Origin: Paenibacillus sp. FSL H8-0537
Lineage (GTDB): Bacteria; Bacillota; Bacilli; Paenibacillales; Paenibacillaceae
Length of the DNA: 64,000 bases
Direction: 5' to 3'
Assembly (NCBI RefSeq): GCF_038051995.1
Contig: NZ_CP150290.1
Span: forward strand, 4,454,001-4,518,000
Positions 24,124 to 33,604 of this stretch are shown one piece after another (within the stretch, counting starts at the first letter, position 1; every line of letters begins with the position of its first letter). The notes under the pieces are model-generated. The model saw nothing but the letters and a program-made list of their open reading frames with translations, did not search any database and was not told where the DNA came from. Made by a program: the position numbers and the translations under genes.

Positions 24124-25662
24124 TTATTTTCCCTTTGCCAATTTTCCCGCCTGCATCCGTTCCCTCTCGATCAGTTCTTTCATCGAGGAATTACCCATCA
24201 GCAGTACACAAGCAAGCGCCAGCACAGCCGGCACAATCGACCACATAAACGTTGTAGAAATCGAATGCGACAGCGCGCCAATGATATTATCCATTATTTC
24301 CGCGGGAATCGACTCCCTTTTTTCAGGGGTTAAAATTTGCCGGACATTTTCAGTAGGAAGCGCCGCTCCGCCACTGCCGCCTGAAAAAGCGTCGGTCATG
24401 CCATTCGTAAAGCTGTTGCGCTGAATAATCCCAAACACGGTAATGCCCACTGTCATCCCGAACGAACGTATAAACGACATCGTGGCATTCGCTGAACCAC
24501 GCTGCCTCATATCGAAGCTGTGGATGGTGGACATTCCAAGCACCGAGAACGAGAAGCCAATCCCAAAGCCGGTAATGAACATATAGAAGGCAAGCGTCCA
24601 TTTAGTCGTTTCCGGACTGATCGTTGAGAGCAATACAATGCCTGCAATAAAAATAATGGCGGACAGCACCATAACATTGCGATATGGCATTTTATTAGCG
24701 AGAACACCGCCCATTTGCGCTGCAAATACCGAGCCTAACGTCATCGGCAGCAGCATCAGGCCAGAGCTAGTAGCCGTACCTCCGTATACTCCCTGTACAA
24801 AAATCGGAATGTACAAAGCCGCTGTAATAAAGGCTGCGCCATAAAATAGGGCAGCTCCCGTGCTTGCGCCATACAGGCGCACACGGAACATCTTGAACGA
24901 AATAATCGGCTCAGCCGCCTTGCGTTCAACAAAAATGAAAATAATAAACAAAATAGCGAAAGTCGCGAACAGCCCTAAAATTTGGGCCGAATCCCAAGCG
25001 TATTCATTACCGCCAAGCTCAAGAGCGAACATTAAGCTGACAATCGAGCCCACAAGTGTTGCGGCTCCCCACCAGTCAATTTTCTGCTTAGAGTGCTCCA
25101 TCGATTCCTTGTAAAACAATAAAATAAACAGCAAAGCTACAATTCCAAACGGAATATTAATATAAAAAATCCAGCGCCAGTTGATGTAGTCGGTAAAATA
25201 GGCGCCAACCAGCGGACCGAATAAGCTCGATGTGCCGAATACGGCTCCAAACAAGCCGCCCATTTTGCCCCGTTTTTCAGCTGGAAACACATCAAAGACA
25301 ATCGTGAAGGCAATCGGCAACATGGCGCCGCCACCGATACCTTGAATAGCCCGGTAAATACTGAGCTGTGTGATGGACTCTGCGGTTCCGCAAAGTACCG
25401 ATCCAAGTAAAAATAAGAAAATGCCTAATATAAAAAAACGTTTCCTGCCGTACATGTCGGACAGCTTGCCGAAAATCGGCATTCCCGCCATCTCCGTTAC
25501 CAAATATGCAGAGGTGACCCATACAAATTTGTCCATACCGCCTAGATCGCTCACAATCGTTGCCATAGCCGTTGAAACAATCGTATTATCGATCGATGCA
25601 ACGAAGATGGCCAGCAATAACCCTGCTACGACGAAGCCAAGTCTACTTTGACTCGCAGACAT
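24124..25662 (-). CDS. DHA2-family MFS multidrug exporter (EmrB/QacA type)
   Basis: A 512-aa proton-driven exporter with about 14 transmembrane segments. The first helix carries the motif D1-like IFVASIDNTIVSTAMATIVSDL. Motif A is GKLSDMYGRKRFF (about residues 61-73). Motif C-like SLFGPLVGAYFTDYINWRWIFYINIPFG follows near 150-177. The substrate cannot be inferred. It is a single gene with its own terminator, between recO and the pectin block, and no regulator gene is adjacent. GGGGGGATTTTTC precedes the ATG, and TATAAT at 25744-25749 is a likely -10. Confidence 0.92.
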   Translation of the reverse strand: MSASQSRLGFVVAGLLLAIFVASIDNTIVSTAMATIVSDLGGMDKFVWVTSAYLVTEMAGMPIFGKLSDMYGRKRFFILGIFLFLLGSVLCGTAESITQLSIYRAIQGIGGGAMLPIAFTIVFDVFPAEKRGKMGGLFGAVFGTSSLFGPLVGAYFTDYINWRWIFYINIPFGIVALLFILLFYKESMEHSKQKIDWWGAATLVGSIVSLMFALELGGNEYAWDSAQILGLFATFAILFIIFIFVERKAAEPIISFKMFRVRLYGASTGAALFYGAAFITAALYIPIFVQGVYGGTATSSGLMLLPMTLGSVFAAQMGGVLANKMPYRNVMVLSAIIFIAGIVLLSTISPETTKWTLAFYMFITGFGIGFSFSVLGMSTIHSFDMRQRGSANATMSFIRSFGMTVGITVFGIIQRNSFTNGMTDAFSGGSGGAALPTENVRQILTPEKRESIPAEIMDNIIGALSHSISTTFMWSIVPAVLALACVLLMGNSSMKELIERERMQAGKLAKGK

Positions 25663-25743
25663 GAAAAATCCCCCCTTGAAGTGATGTGTTGTACTTGAAA
25701 AGCTCTAGTTGTAGCGTATTGCCTTGCGCAGCTTAGCTTTGTT

Positions 25744-25749
25744 ATTATA
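25744..25749 (-). promoter_or_regulatory. Possible -10 box of the MFS exporter promoter
   Basis: TATAAT on the minus strand, inside the short dyad TTGTTTATAATAACAA. No good -35 is visible. An adjacent dyad (CTCGTCCTA ... TTAGACGAG, 25757-25782) might bind a regulator. Confidence 0.35.
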
Positions 25750-25790
25750 AACAATCTCGTCCTAGCGTCCTATTAGACGAGAGAACGAAT

Positions 25791-25817
25791 AAACGCTCGG
25801 TCCTGGGACCGAACGCT
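25791..25817 (-). terminator. Hairpin after recO, probable terminator
   Basis: AGCGTTCGGTCC pairs with GGACCGAGCGTT on the minus strand (one G-T wobble), followed by a modest T-rich tail (TATTCGTT). It would close the long rpsU-to-recO chain. Confidence 0.6.
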
Positions 25818-25822
25818 ATTCC

Positions 25823-26569
25823 TTATAAGCTATATTTATCAAGCTGATCCAGAAAGCCGCGCGACTTCAGTGGAATGCCAATATGCAGATCCATCAGCAT
25901 ACGCATTACCTTCTTAAGCTCTTGCTTCGTTTCTGGCTTGACTTGTATAGAACCAAGCCTGCGCAAATCCATTCGGACAAATAACCGCAGCAGCTTATAC
26001 GCTGCTTCAGACAATACGATGCCTTGGGGGTCTTTGTGACCACAGCGACGGCATAATACACCGCCTGCGGCCGCACTAATGCGGAAGGGAGTATCCTCTC
26101 CGCCGCATTCTACACAATGATCCAGTACAGGCGCATAGCCCGACATATCCAGTACTCTCATCTCGTAAAGATGAGACACAATTTGCGGGTCCTTCCCTTC
26201 TACTAAGCCGCTTAAATAAGCTTTCAGCTGCTCGAATAGAAAAGAACTGGTATCCTCCTCCTGCATGGCCCTATCCGTTAATTCTGCCGCATAGGATGCA
26301 TAAGCAGTCAGCTCCAGCTGTTCGCGAAGTAGATGGTTGGATGCTAAAATCTCGCCATGATTCAGCGTACCAAGTCCGCTTGTGCGAAAAAAAGTGAATT
26401 CCGCATATGTAAAGGGCTGCGCGAGAGAAGCATGCCTGCTCCGAGCCTTCTTCGCGCCGCGTATCAATATCCCTACCTTGCCATTCGTATTCGTCAGCAC
26501 ATTAATTATTTTATTATTTTCCCCGTAATCCATGCTTCGAATAACGATGCCTTCCACACGATACAGCAT
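25823..26569 (-). CDS. recO: DNA repair protein RecO
   Basis: It loads RecA onto SSB-coated single-stranded DNA in the RecFOR pathway. It is 248 aa. The N-terminal OB fold begins MLYRVEGIVIRSMDYGENNKI. A zinc-binding cluster is visible at CVECGG ... GGVLCRRCGH (about residues 150-180). The frame runs open to 26656, but the ATG at 26569 gives the conserved N terminus and follows GGGGGAG. It lies after yqzL and era, as in Bacillus. Confidence 0.95.
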   Translation of the reverse strand: MLYRVEGIVIRSMDYGENNKIINVLTNTNGKVGILIRGAKKARSRHASLAQPFTYAEFTFFRTSGLGTLNHGEILASNHLLREQLELTAYASYAAELTDRAMQEEDTSSFLFEQLKAYLSGLVEGKDPQIVSHLYEMRVLDMSGYAPVLDHCVECGGEDTPFRISAAAGGVLCRRCGHKDPQGIVLSEAAYKLLRLFVRMDLRRLGSIQVKPETKQELKKVMRMLMDLHIGIPLKSRGFLDQLDKYSL

Positions 26570-26622
26570 AATGAAACTCCCCCATAACCTGCTTAAGACA
26601 GTCAGGCTGCGCGCCCACTGTA

Positions 26623-26781
26623 CTAAGGAGAAGCTTCTTCTAGCTCGGATGCCCACTGCTGGTCATCACCGAGCAATGCATTAGGATGATCCGCTTCTCC
26701 AAGCTGATCCATTTCCTTGTAGAGCATATAAGACTCCACATCACCGGTCAATGTAAAATACTTCCACGAAAAATTCCGCAA
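26623..26781 (-). CDS. yqzL: YqzL-like small protein (52 aa, TTG start)
   Basis: A 52-codon gene in the era-recO gap. The product begins MRNFSWKYFTLTGDVESYM, continues with LYKEMDQLGE, and ends SELEEASP. The FxWKxF-TG-ES/TYLLYKE pattern is that of the YqzL family, which occupies exactly this place in Bacillales. Function is unknown. The TTG start (26779-26781) has GGAAAGGG about 9 nt upstream. It is shorter than usual gene-calling limits, so it is easily missed. Confidence 0.82.
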   Translation of the reverse strand: MRNFSWKYFTLTGDVESYMLYKEMDQLGEADHPNALLGDDQQWASELEEASP

Positions 26782-26888
26782 TCGTATCAACCCTTTCCGC
26801 CTCGGAAATGCTGCTCCAGACGGTATTAGATTGCGTTGATCGAATGAATGTTATCCTTAGCAATTTCCGTCAAATTAGAAGCGGCCCG

Positions 26889-27812
26889 TTAGTCGTTTCT
26901 AAAGCCTAAATCTTTAAGCACTCTCTCTTGGTTGCGCCAATCCTTCTTGACCTTAACCCATAGCTCAAGGAACGTACGGGAGCCAAGAAGCGCTTCAATA
27001 TCGCGGCGCGCAAGCTTGCCAACTTCCTTGAGCAAGGCACCCTTCTTGCCGATAATAATGCCCTTCTGGGAGTCGCGCTCGACATAGATGACACAGCCAA
27101 TGTAGACAACGCCATTCTCCTGCACCTTCATGTCCTCAATCGCAACCGCAATGGAATGTGGAATCTCCTCACGCGTCATATGCAAAATCTTCTCGCGCAC
27201 CAGCTCCGTTACAACGAACTGCTCCGGATGATCCGTAATTTGATCGGCAGGGTAATATTGCGGCCCTTCTGGCAAATAGCGGATCAGCTGATTCATTAGT
27301 GTCTCCACATTATTGCCCTGCAGCGCAGAAATTGGAATGATTTCCGCAAAATCATATAAATCTTTATATTTCGTAATAATCGGCAGCAGCTGCTCTGGAT
27401 CGATTTTGTCGATTTTGTTCAGCACGAGAAAAATCGGCGTCTTAACCTTTTTCAACTGCTCGATAATAAAACGGTCGCCGCCGCCAATGCCATCGGCTGC
27501 ATCAACAAGAAACAGGGCAGCTTCGACTTCCTGAAGCGCGCTTTGCGCGGTTTTCATCATGTAATCGCCAAGCTTGGACTGCGGCTTGTGAATGCCAGGC
27601 GTGTCTAGAAATACGATTTGCGTATTGTCTTTCGTGTATACGCCATGGATTTTGTTGCGTGTCGTTTGCGGCTTGTCCGACATAATGGCAATTTTTTGCC
27701 CGATCAGATGATTCATCAGCGTAGACTTGCCCACATTAGGTCGGCCGATGATGGCTACAAAGCCGGAACGAAATTTGCCGTTTGTACGGTTGTCAGTTGT
27801 AGGTGTACTCAT
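26889..27812 (-). CDS. era: GTPase Era
   Basis: A ribosome-assembly GTPase that binds 16S rRNA near its 3' end. It is 307 aa. G1 is GRPNVGKST (about 24-32), followed by the G2-region [10 protein letters not shown]3 DTPGIHKP and G4 NKID. The C-terminal KH domain includes [15 protein letters not shown]. The ATG overlaps the cdd stop as TAATG, so translation is coupled. Confidence 0.97.
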   Translation of the reverse strand: MSTPTTDNRTNGKFRSGFVAIIGRPNVGKSTLMNHLIGQKIAIMSDKPQTTRNKIHGVYTKDNTQIVFLDTPGIHKPQSKLGDYMMKTAQSALQEVEAALFLVDAADGIGGGDRFIIEQLKKVKTPIFLVLNKIDKIDPEQLLPIITKYKDLYDFAEIIPISALQGNNVETLMNQLIRYLPEGPQYYPADQITDHPEQFVVTELVREKILHMTREEIPHSIAVAIEDMKVQENGVVYIGCVIYVERDSQKGIIIGKKGALLKEVGKLARRDIEALLGSRTFLELWVKVKKDWRNQERVLKDLGFRND

Positions 27813-28258
27813 TAGGCTTCAGCTTGCCCCTTTTTCAATACCATTGGTGTAAATGCTCCAGGCAGCAAGTCCGAGACGGTCGAAATCGACCAGTTGCCCC
27901 GCAGATTGCCCATAATGACTGGCGTATCCGGGTAAAGCAGCTCAACGAGCACCTGGCGGCAAATTCCGCATGGCGTAATAGGTTCTTCCGTATTTCCAAT
28001 AACCGCTATTGCCTGAAATTGACCTGGCTGCTTGCCGTCGGCGATGGCCCGAAACATAGCTGTGCGCTCCGCGCAGTTGCCAGGACCATAAGCGGCATTT
28101 TCAACATTGCAGCCAAAGTGGACATGCCCGTCGTTATCCAGCAGAGCAGCTCCAACATTAAACTTGGAATACGGGGTGTATGCCCGCGTCATCGCCTCAC
28201 CTGCCTGATTAAGCAGCGCAGCATAATTCTCCTGTAAACCTTCATAAGTAACTGTCAT
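27812..28258 (-). CDS. cdd: Cytidine deaminase
   Basis: It deaminates cytidine and deoxycytidine in pyrimidine salvage. It is 148 aa, slightly longer than the ~136 aa of B. subtilis Cdd owing to a C-terminal tail. Zinc and catalytic residues are visible in NCAERTAMF (Cys and Glu) and PCGICRQVL (two Cys). GGGAG precedes the ATG. It lies between dgkA and era, as in Bacillus. Confidence 0.95.
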   Translation of the reverse strand: MTVTYEGLQENYAALLNQAGEAMTRAYTPYSKFNVGAALLDNDGHVHFGCNVENAAYGPGNCAERTAMFRAIADGKQPGQFQAIAVIGNTEEPITPCGICRQVLVELLYPDTPVIMGNLRGNWSISTVSDLLPGAFTPMVLKKGQAEA

Positions 28259-28279
28259 TTATTATTAGCTCCCTTAAAA

Positions 28280-28651
28280 TTACTGGCTTCCCGCCGTTAT
28301 TACCTGCCATAATGGCGGGCCAAGAATAATAAAACCAATGAAGACGGCAAAGCATGCTGCCAGCAGTACAGCGCCAGCAGCAACATCTTTTGCCGTCTTA
28401 GCGAGCGCATGGCGCTCCGGGCTTGCAAGATCTACAACCTTTTCCACTGCAGTATTAATCATTTCTGCTACGATTACGAGTGCCATCGTGAGCAGCAGCA
28501 GTGCCCATTCCATACCTGAAAGCGATAGAAAAGCACCGAGCAGAGTGACGGCAGCAGCGACCAGCACATGAATGCGCATATGGCGCTCATTTTGCACGCC
28601 AAATGCTATGCCCGCCCACGCAAATCCTAAACTGCGTATGAATTTCTTCAT
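28280..28651 (-). CDS. dgkA: Diacylglycerol/undecaprenol kinase DgkA
   Basis: A 123-aa membrane kinase with three transmembrane helices. In Gram-positives it phosphorylates undecaprenol for envelope synthesis. The catalytic signature EMINTAVEKVVDLASPE is at about residues 62-78, and the N-terminal amphipathic FAWAGIAFGVQNERHMRIH precedes it. The ATG overlaps the ybeY stop as TAATG. Confidence 0.95.
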   Translation of the reverse strand: MKKFIRSLGFAWAGIAFGVQNERHMRIHVLVAAAVTLLGAFLSLSGMEWALLLLTMALVIVAEMINTAVEKVVDLASPERHALAKTAKDVAAGAVLLAACFAVFIGFIILGPPLWQVITAGSQ

Positions 28652-29148
28652 TAACGCGACAAGCCTGCCTTCGAAAGCACAGCTTCCTGCTTGCTCGTCA
28701 TCACGGCCTCATCGCTTTCCGTCTCGTGATCATAACCGATTAAATGCAGAAAGCCATGAACGAACAGGAAGCCGATTTCCCGCTCCAGCGAGTGGCCATA
28801 CTCCTCGCTTTGCTCAACCGCTTTCTCAACGGAAATGACGATATCGCCCAGCATACCCGATATAGGATCAAGCTCATCTTCGCTTTCCACTTCAAAAATG
28901 ATATCCAGCTCATCCGTGCCGTCATCCTGCATTGCAAACGACAGAACATCAGTAGGACGATCTATATTGCGGTAGTCGCGATTCAACTGATGAATTTGCT
29001 CATTATCGGTAAAAGTCAGCGTCACTTCGCCCGTTGTCATCCCTTCCGCTTCGCCAGCCAGCTCAAGCAGCTGCTCCAAGCGGGCGATCCAAGCCTCGGG
29101 AATGTCTACCTTATTCTGCTCATTGCTATAATCCAGCTGCAAACTCAT
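28651..29148 (-). CDS. ybeY: Endoribonuclease YbeY (YqfG)
   Basis: A zinc-dependent RNase involved in 16S rRNA maturation and ribosome quality control. The 165-aa product ends with the metal motif HGFLHLIGYDHETESD (H-x3-H-x5-H). NRDYRNIDRPTDVLSFAM is also typical. It overlaps the end of pgpH by 4 bp (ATGA). Same order as B. subtilis yqfF-yqfG-dgkA. Confidence 0.95.
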   Translation of the reverse strand: MSLQLDYSNEQNKVDIPEAWIARLEQLLELAGEAEGMTTGEVTLTFTDNEQIHQLNRDYRNIDRPTDVLSFAMQDDGTDELDIIFEVESEDELDPISGMLGDIVISVEKAVEQSEEYGHSLEREIGFLFVHGFLHLIGYDHETESDEAVMTSKQEAVLSKAGLSR

Positions 29149-31403
29149 GCTAAACGCTCCTTTGACTTAACATCCTCAGGGTACTCAATGCGGGAATGAA
29201 AAATCCCGATGACGCTTTCCTTGAGCGACTGTGCGATCTTATCCAGCTCCTTGAGCGTCAAATCGCATTCGTTGTATTGGTTGTCATCCAACCTGCTTTT
29301 GATGATTTTGTTGATCATCGCTTCCACCTGCTCAACCGTAGGGCTGCGCAGGCTGCGGACAGCCGCTTCCACGCAATCGGCGATGCCGACAACGGCGGCT
29401 TCCTTCGACTGCGCTTTCGGGCCAGGATAGCGGAAGTCATCCTCCGTAAATGAAGGCTCCTCCCCCTGCTCCTCAGCCTGCTTAAGCGCCTTGTAATAAA
29501 AGAATTTCAGCGACGTCGTGCCATGATGCTGCTCGGCAATATCACGAATAGGCTTAGGTATATTATGCGCCTTGAGCATATCGACGCCGTCCCGCGCATG
29601 GGCGCAAATGATCGACCGGCTAAGCTTTGGATCAATCGAATCATGCGGATTTTCCATATTCGTCTGATTTTCAATAAAATAATTCGGCCGCTTCGTCTTC
29701 CCTATGTCATGGTAGAACGAGCCTACACGGCAGAGCAGCCCGTCCGCCCCGATGGACTCAGCCGCAGCCTCCGACAAATTGCCAACCATGACGCTGTGAT
29801 GATACGTTCCCGGCGTCTCCGTGAGCAGCTTGCGCAGCAGCGGATGGTTCGGGTTAGACAGCTCGACTAGCTTGAGCGCCGATAAAATGCCAAATGTCAC
29901 TTCAAAAAACGGCATAAGGCCAATAACAAGCACAGCTGTAAGCAAGCCGCTCGCAAAGGCAAAGCAAAGCGAATACACAAGTGGCCCTTGATCCAGCCGC
30001 TCCGTCAGCAGCATAAGCGTAAGAACGGAAAACGTGCCGAACAGGCTGACCATAATGCCCGCCTTTAAAATCGTCGACCGCTGGCTCGCTCGATGAATCG
30101 AGAAGATAGCCGCGACAGATACGACGATAATAACAAAGCCGTATTGGAAATCGAAAATTTGATTTTGCCCCGTGCCCGAATTCAGCACAATGCTGCCGAT
30201 AATCGCAAACAGAATCGAGCTAATCAACGCCAAATGCATATCCAGCAGCAGCGTAATCAGCATCGTCCCCAGCGCCGCAGGAGCGAGGAAGCCGACATAC
30301 GGGATCTCATCCGTCTGGATCAATGAAATAATGATCATCACAACGATGTTGATCAAATAAATGAGCCACAGCATTAAAATTTGCGCATTATTATATTTCG
30401 GCTTCAAGCCGGAAATGCCGCCCGACTGATGTAAATAGCTGTACATTGCCGCGATGAACAAAATGGACAAAATAAGCAAGCCGAGCTGCGGCCAATAATT
30501 GCGTTTATCCTGCAGCAGCGCCGAATCCTTCAGCAGCTCATACATTTCCGGCGTAATGACTTGGCCCCGCTTGACGAGAACATCGCCTTCCTTGATGACA
30601 ACCTGAGGCGTGTTCTTCTTCGCTTGGATTTTCGCTTCATCCGTTGCTTCCTTATCCAGAAAGCGGTTCGGCATAATCGAGAAACGTGCCAGCTCCTGCA
30701 CGATTTCACGGCTAGTCCGGTCGGAGAGGGAGCTTGCGTTCACCAGCTCCGCCACACGGGTACGCGCAGCATCGGCGCTGCGGAGCTGCTCGCTCATTAG
30801 CTTGCGCACGATCTCCTGCGCAACCTGGCGCATTTCCGTGATTGACTCTACCGACATCCGTGGCATTTTATAAAACGTTTCCTCTGGAATCGCATATTCC
30901 TGCTCTTTAATAACGACCGCCATCTCATCGAGCAGCGTATCGCTATAAGTGCCATTGCCTTTGTTCACCTTGACGTAATTATCGACAAAATCGGGATACC
31001 GACCAGGAATTTCATTGCGGTATATATCGATTTTATTTTGCGTCGTTACCTGATCGTCCTGGTTCAACTGCTCCATGCGCGAAAATATCTCGCCCAGCAG
31101 CAGCTCGCTGCGCAGCGCAACGTTCGAATAGATCGCATCTACGCGGTTAGCCGCTTCCTCCTGCGCCTGCAGCGTCGCCTTGCTATCCGGTATTTGATGG
31201 GGAGCGACGATATCCTTCTCGCTGGCAACGCCCTCTTGAATATCATAGGTTTCGGGAACGAGATGCGGAGCGAGACTGAAATAAAACAGCAACACAAATA
31301 ATAACATGAGCACGAAGCGGACAGCTACGCTCTGTTTCCACCCCGCAGCCTTGGTGCTCTGCAGGTTCCCCTGTTTACCGGAATGATTCTGGTTCTGGTT
31401 CAT
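29145..31403 (-). CDS. pgpH: 7TM-HD cyclic-di-AMP phosphodiesterase PgpH (YqfF)
   Basis: A membrane protein that hydrolyses the second messenger c-di-AMP. It is 752 aa. A transmembrane helix lies near residues 30-48, followed by an extracytoplasmic 7TMR-HD domain (about 50-300). A bundle of seven helices covers about 305-490. The C-terminal HD domain has HHSVMVGNLSEAAAESIG, GSFYHDIGKTKRPNYF (HD pair), ICAHARDGVDML and AEQHHGTT. All metal ligands seem present. It follows phoH with 17 bp between them. Confidence 0.95.
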   Translation of the reverse strand: MNQNQNHSGKQGNLQSTKAAGWKQSVAVRFVLMLLFVLLFYFSLAPHLVPETYDIQEGVASEKDIVAPHQIPDSKATLQAQEEAANRVDAIYSNVALRSELLLGEIFSRMEQLNQDDQVTTQNKIDIYRNEIPGRYPDFVDNYVKVNKGNGTYSDTLLDEMAVVIKEQEYAIPEETFYKMPRMSVESITEMRQVAQEIVRKLMSEQLRSADAARTRVAELVNASSLSDRTSREIVQELARFSIMPNRFLDKEATDEAKIQAKKNTPQVVIKEGDVLVKRGQVITPEMYELLKDSALLQDKRNYWPQLGLLILSILFIAAMYSYLHQSGGISGLKPKYNNAQILMLWLIYLINIVVMIIISLIQTDEIPYVGFLAPAALGTMLITLLLDMHLALISSILFAIIGSIVLNSGTGQNQIFDFQYGFVIIVVSVAAIFSIHRASQRSTILKAGIMVSLFGTFSVLTLMLLTERLDQGPLVYSLCFAFASGLLTAVLVIGLMPFFEVTFGILSALKLVELSNPNHPLLRKLLTETPGTYHHSVMVGNLSEAAAESIGADGLLCRVGSFYHDIGKTKRPNYFIENQTNMENPHDSIDPKLSRSIICAHARDGVDMLKAHNIPKPIRDIAEQHHGTTSLKFFYYKALKQAEEQGEEPSFTEDDFRYPGPKAQSKEAAVVGIADCVEAAVRSLRSPTVEQVEAMINKIIKSRLDDNQYNECDLTLKELDKIAQSLKESVIGIFHSRIEYPEDVKSKERLA

Positions 31404-31420
31404 GGAGCGGACATTCCTCT

Positions 31421-32392
31421 CTATGCTTTGTTCTCAGCGTCCTGATTGTAGGCGACAATGATTTTCTGCACTAAGGAGTGACGGACAACATCCTGCTCGG
31501 AAAAAAAGATAAAGCCAAGTTCGTCTATATTTTGCAAAATCCGCTGTGCCTCTATTAAACCTGAGTTTTTCCCTCTTGGCAAATCAATCTGTGTCACGTC
31601 GCCGGTAATAACCATCTTGGAGCCAAAGCCTAGCCGTGTCAAAAACATCTTCATTTGCTCCGGCGTCGTGTTCTGGGCTTCATCCAAAATAATAAAGGAA
31701 TCATCAAGGGTTCGTCCACGCATGTAAGCAAGCGGGGCAACCTCAATGGTGCCGCGTTCAAAAGCCTTTACCGTCTGCTCAGGTCCCAGCACATCATGCA
31801 GGGCATCATAAAGCGGACGCAAGTAAGGATCGACCTTCTCCTGTAAATCGCCAGGCAGAAAGCCGAGATTTTCGCCTGCCTCGACAGCTGGCCTTGTCAG
31901 TATGATTCGCTTCACCAAGCCCTGCTTTAAGGCGGCTACAGCGAGCACGACAGCCAAGTAGGTTTTTCCTGTGCCGGCTGGGCCAATACCGAATACGACA
32001 TCATGCTTGTGAATGGTCTTTACATAATGGCGCTGGCCGATTGTCTTCACCCGGATGGGCTTGCCGCGAAACGTAGTTGTAATTTCAGCCTTGAATAAAT
32101 CAAGAAGCTCTTCTGCCTGCATCGTACGGGCCAAATCAAGCGCATACATCATGTCCCGCTCTGAAGGCATGTAGCCGCCTCTTACAAGCTGCAGCATGAC
32201 GCTGAACAACTGCTCAAGCGAGCGTACCTCCTGCACAGCACCAGAAATGACGATTTCTGCCTCACGAGATGTGATTGAGGACTCGCACTGCGCCTCTACC
32301 AGTCTTAGGAACTTGTCCTGTGGACCAAATACCGCTAATCCTTCTCCCGCGTTTTCCAGCGGAATTCTGACGACTATTGTTTCATTTTGCAA
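31421..32392 (-). CDS. phoH: PhoH-family ATPase (TTG start)
   Basis: A 323-aa P-loop ATPase, probably an RNA-linked ATPase; its exact role is not settled. Walker A is GIGPAGTGKTYLAVVLA (about residues 136-152), and Walker B-like DDSFIILDEAQNTTPEQM follows. The N terminus includes a KH-like portion. The first codon is TTG, with AAGGAGATTGAGG upstream, and the gene sits 6 bp after yqfD. Confidence 0.93.
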   Translation of the reverse strand: MQNETIVVRIPLENAGEGLAVFGPQDKFLRLVEAQCESSITSREAEIVISGAVQEVRSLEQLFSVMLQLVRGGYMPSERDMMYALDLARTMQAEELLDLFKAEITTTFRGKPIRVKTIGQRHYVKTIHKHDVVFGIGPAGTGKTYLAVVLAVAALKQGLVKRIILTRPAVEAGENLGFLPGDLQEKVDPYLRPLYDALHDVLGPEQTVKAFERGTIEVAPLAYMRGRTLDDSFIILDEAQNTTPEQMKMFLTRLGFGSKMVITGDVTQIDLPRGKNSGLIEAQRILQNIDELGFIFFSEQDVVRHSLVQKIIVAYNQDAENKA

Positions 32393-32398
32393 ACAACC

Positions 32399-33592
32399 TC
32401 AATCTCCTTGCATCTGGACTAGGGGCATCTCTTTCACAATCGATTGCTCTACTTCAAAAAGAACTTTCATATAAACTTTACCATTCTCCGTCTTTTCATG
32501 CAAAACAATTTCATCCCGGATGACCGCATCGCTGCCCGCTTTCGTCATAACATTCGCTTTCGCCTGCAAAATTCCACCCTCGCGCGCTTCATCCGCTGAT
32601 AGTTTCAGCTCTTCCGTATGTACTTCCATTACCGTCTGCTTCATCCGACCGAAGGGCAGGCTTATGCTTTTAAAGTTCGCTTTATCCTCCTCCACGATTG
32701 TCTCCGACTGCTCGTACGGATTTTTGCCGTAGCCGCTCACCTGCAGCGCTCTGCCGCCAATGACGACGTACCACTTCTGCTTTTTTTCCCCCGTATATAC
32801 TTTTACCTGCTGCGACATCGGTGAAGCAATATTAAACTCATACCAGACTAGCCCACGTACCGAGCCCTTTGCCACAACCGTTTGCGTATAAGCGCCGCCG
32901 CCCAGCGTGCCCGAAATCAACGTTTGCCCTTTTTTGACCTTCGCATTTTTCTTTACGACAGCACGACCGCGTTCCGTATAAATTTCCGTAATGACCGCAT
33001 CGGCTGACGCAATGAGGTGGCGGGGATTTTCCAATTCCCGATGATCCGGTTCTGTCGTTTCCGCCACTTGAATGATGATTCTCGTTCCTTTCTTCTCCAC
33101 CCCAATCCACGTTGCTTTCGGCAGCTTGTTGACGAGCCTCTTGGATATAATATCCGTATCCTCCAAACGGAACGACCATTGGAGCGGAAAAATCCCCTCC
33201 TGCCTTGCCGCCTCTATAATTTCCTCTTCCGTTAATTTCAAGTTGCCCTTAACCTCAACCGACCATATAAGCGAGGAAAGCAAGTAGATGCCAATGAAAA
33301 ATAACGCAATGCCTGCGATGAAAAATTTACGTTTTTCCAGCCTTACCAACCAAAACGGCATCCCTTGCCGCTTTACGACATGCGCCCTACAGCCTGTCTC
33401 CTTTAAAAAAGGCTTTAAGCGAAAATAATCGCTCACAGACACATCAAACTGCAGCTTGCCATCGCCCGTCCAACCGATGGACGCAAGCTGCAGCCCCCCT
33501 TCCAATGCACGATTCACAAGCCGCTCAGGTTGTCCGCCCCTGATATTAACCGTAACGACGCCGAGTACCCAGTCCGACCATTTCAGCTTCAA
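32399..33592 (-). CDS. yqfD: Sporulation protein YqfD (TTG start)
   Basis: A 397-aa protein conserved in endospore formers. B. subtilis yqfD is expressed in the mother cell. The N-terminal cytoplasmic part (WSDWVLGVVTVNIRGGQPERLVNRAL) is followed by one transmembrane helix near residues 92-110 (FFIAGIALFFIGIYLLSSLIW). A large extracytoplasmic domain follows, with VKGNLKLTEEEIIEAARQEG. TTG start with AGGAGGGGAGCGGC. Paired with yqfC upstream. Confidence 0.92.
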   Translation of the reverse strand: MKLKWSDWVLGVVTVNIRGGQPERLVNRALEGGLQLASIGWTGDGKLQFDVSVSDYFRLKPFLKETGCRAHVVKRQGMPFWLVRLEKRKFFIAGIALFFIGIYLLSSLIWSVEVKGNLKLTEEEIIEAARQEGIFPLQWSFRLEDTDIISKRLVNKLPKATWIGVEKKGTRIIIQVAETTEPDHRELENPRHLIASADAVITEIYTERGRAVVKKNAKVKKGQTLISGTLGGGAYTQTVVAKGSVRGLVWYEFNIASPMSQQVKVYTGEKKQKWYVVIGGRALQVSGYGKNPYEQSETIVEEDKANFKSISLPFGRMKQTVMEVHTEELKLSADEAREGGILQAKANVMTKAGSDAVIRDEIVLHEKTENGKVYMKVLFEVEQSIVKEMPLVQMQGD

Positions 33593-33604
33593 GCCGCTCC
33601 CCTC

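Noticed and set aside
25757-25782. Short dyad CTCGTCCTA...TTAGACGAG as a drug-regulator operator
   Set aside because: Possible, but no TetR/MarR-type gene is adjacent and the dyad is imperfect, so I list it only as a note under the MFS promoter.
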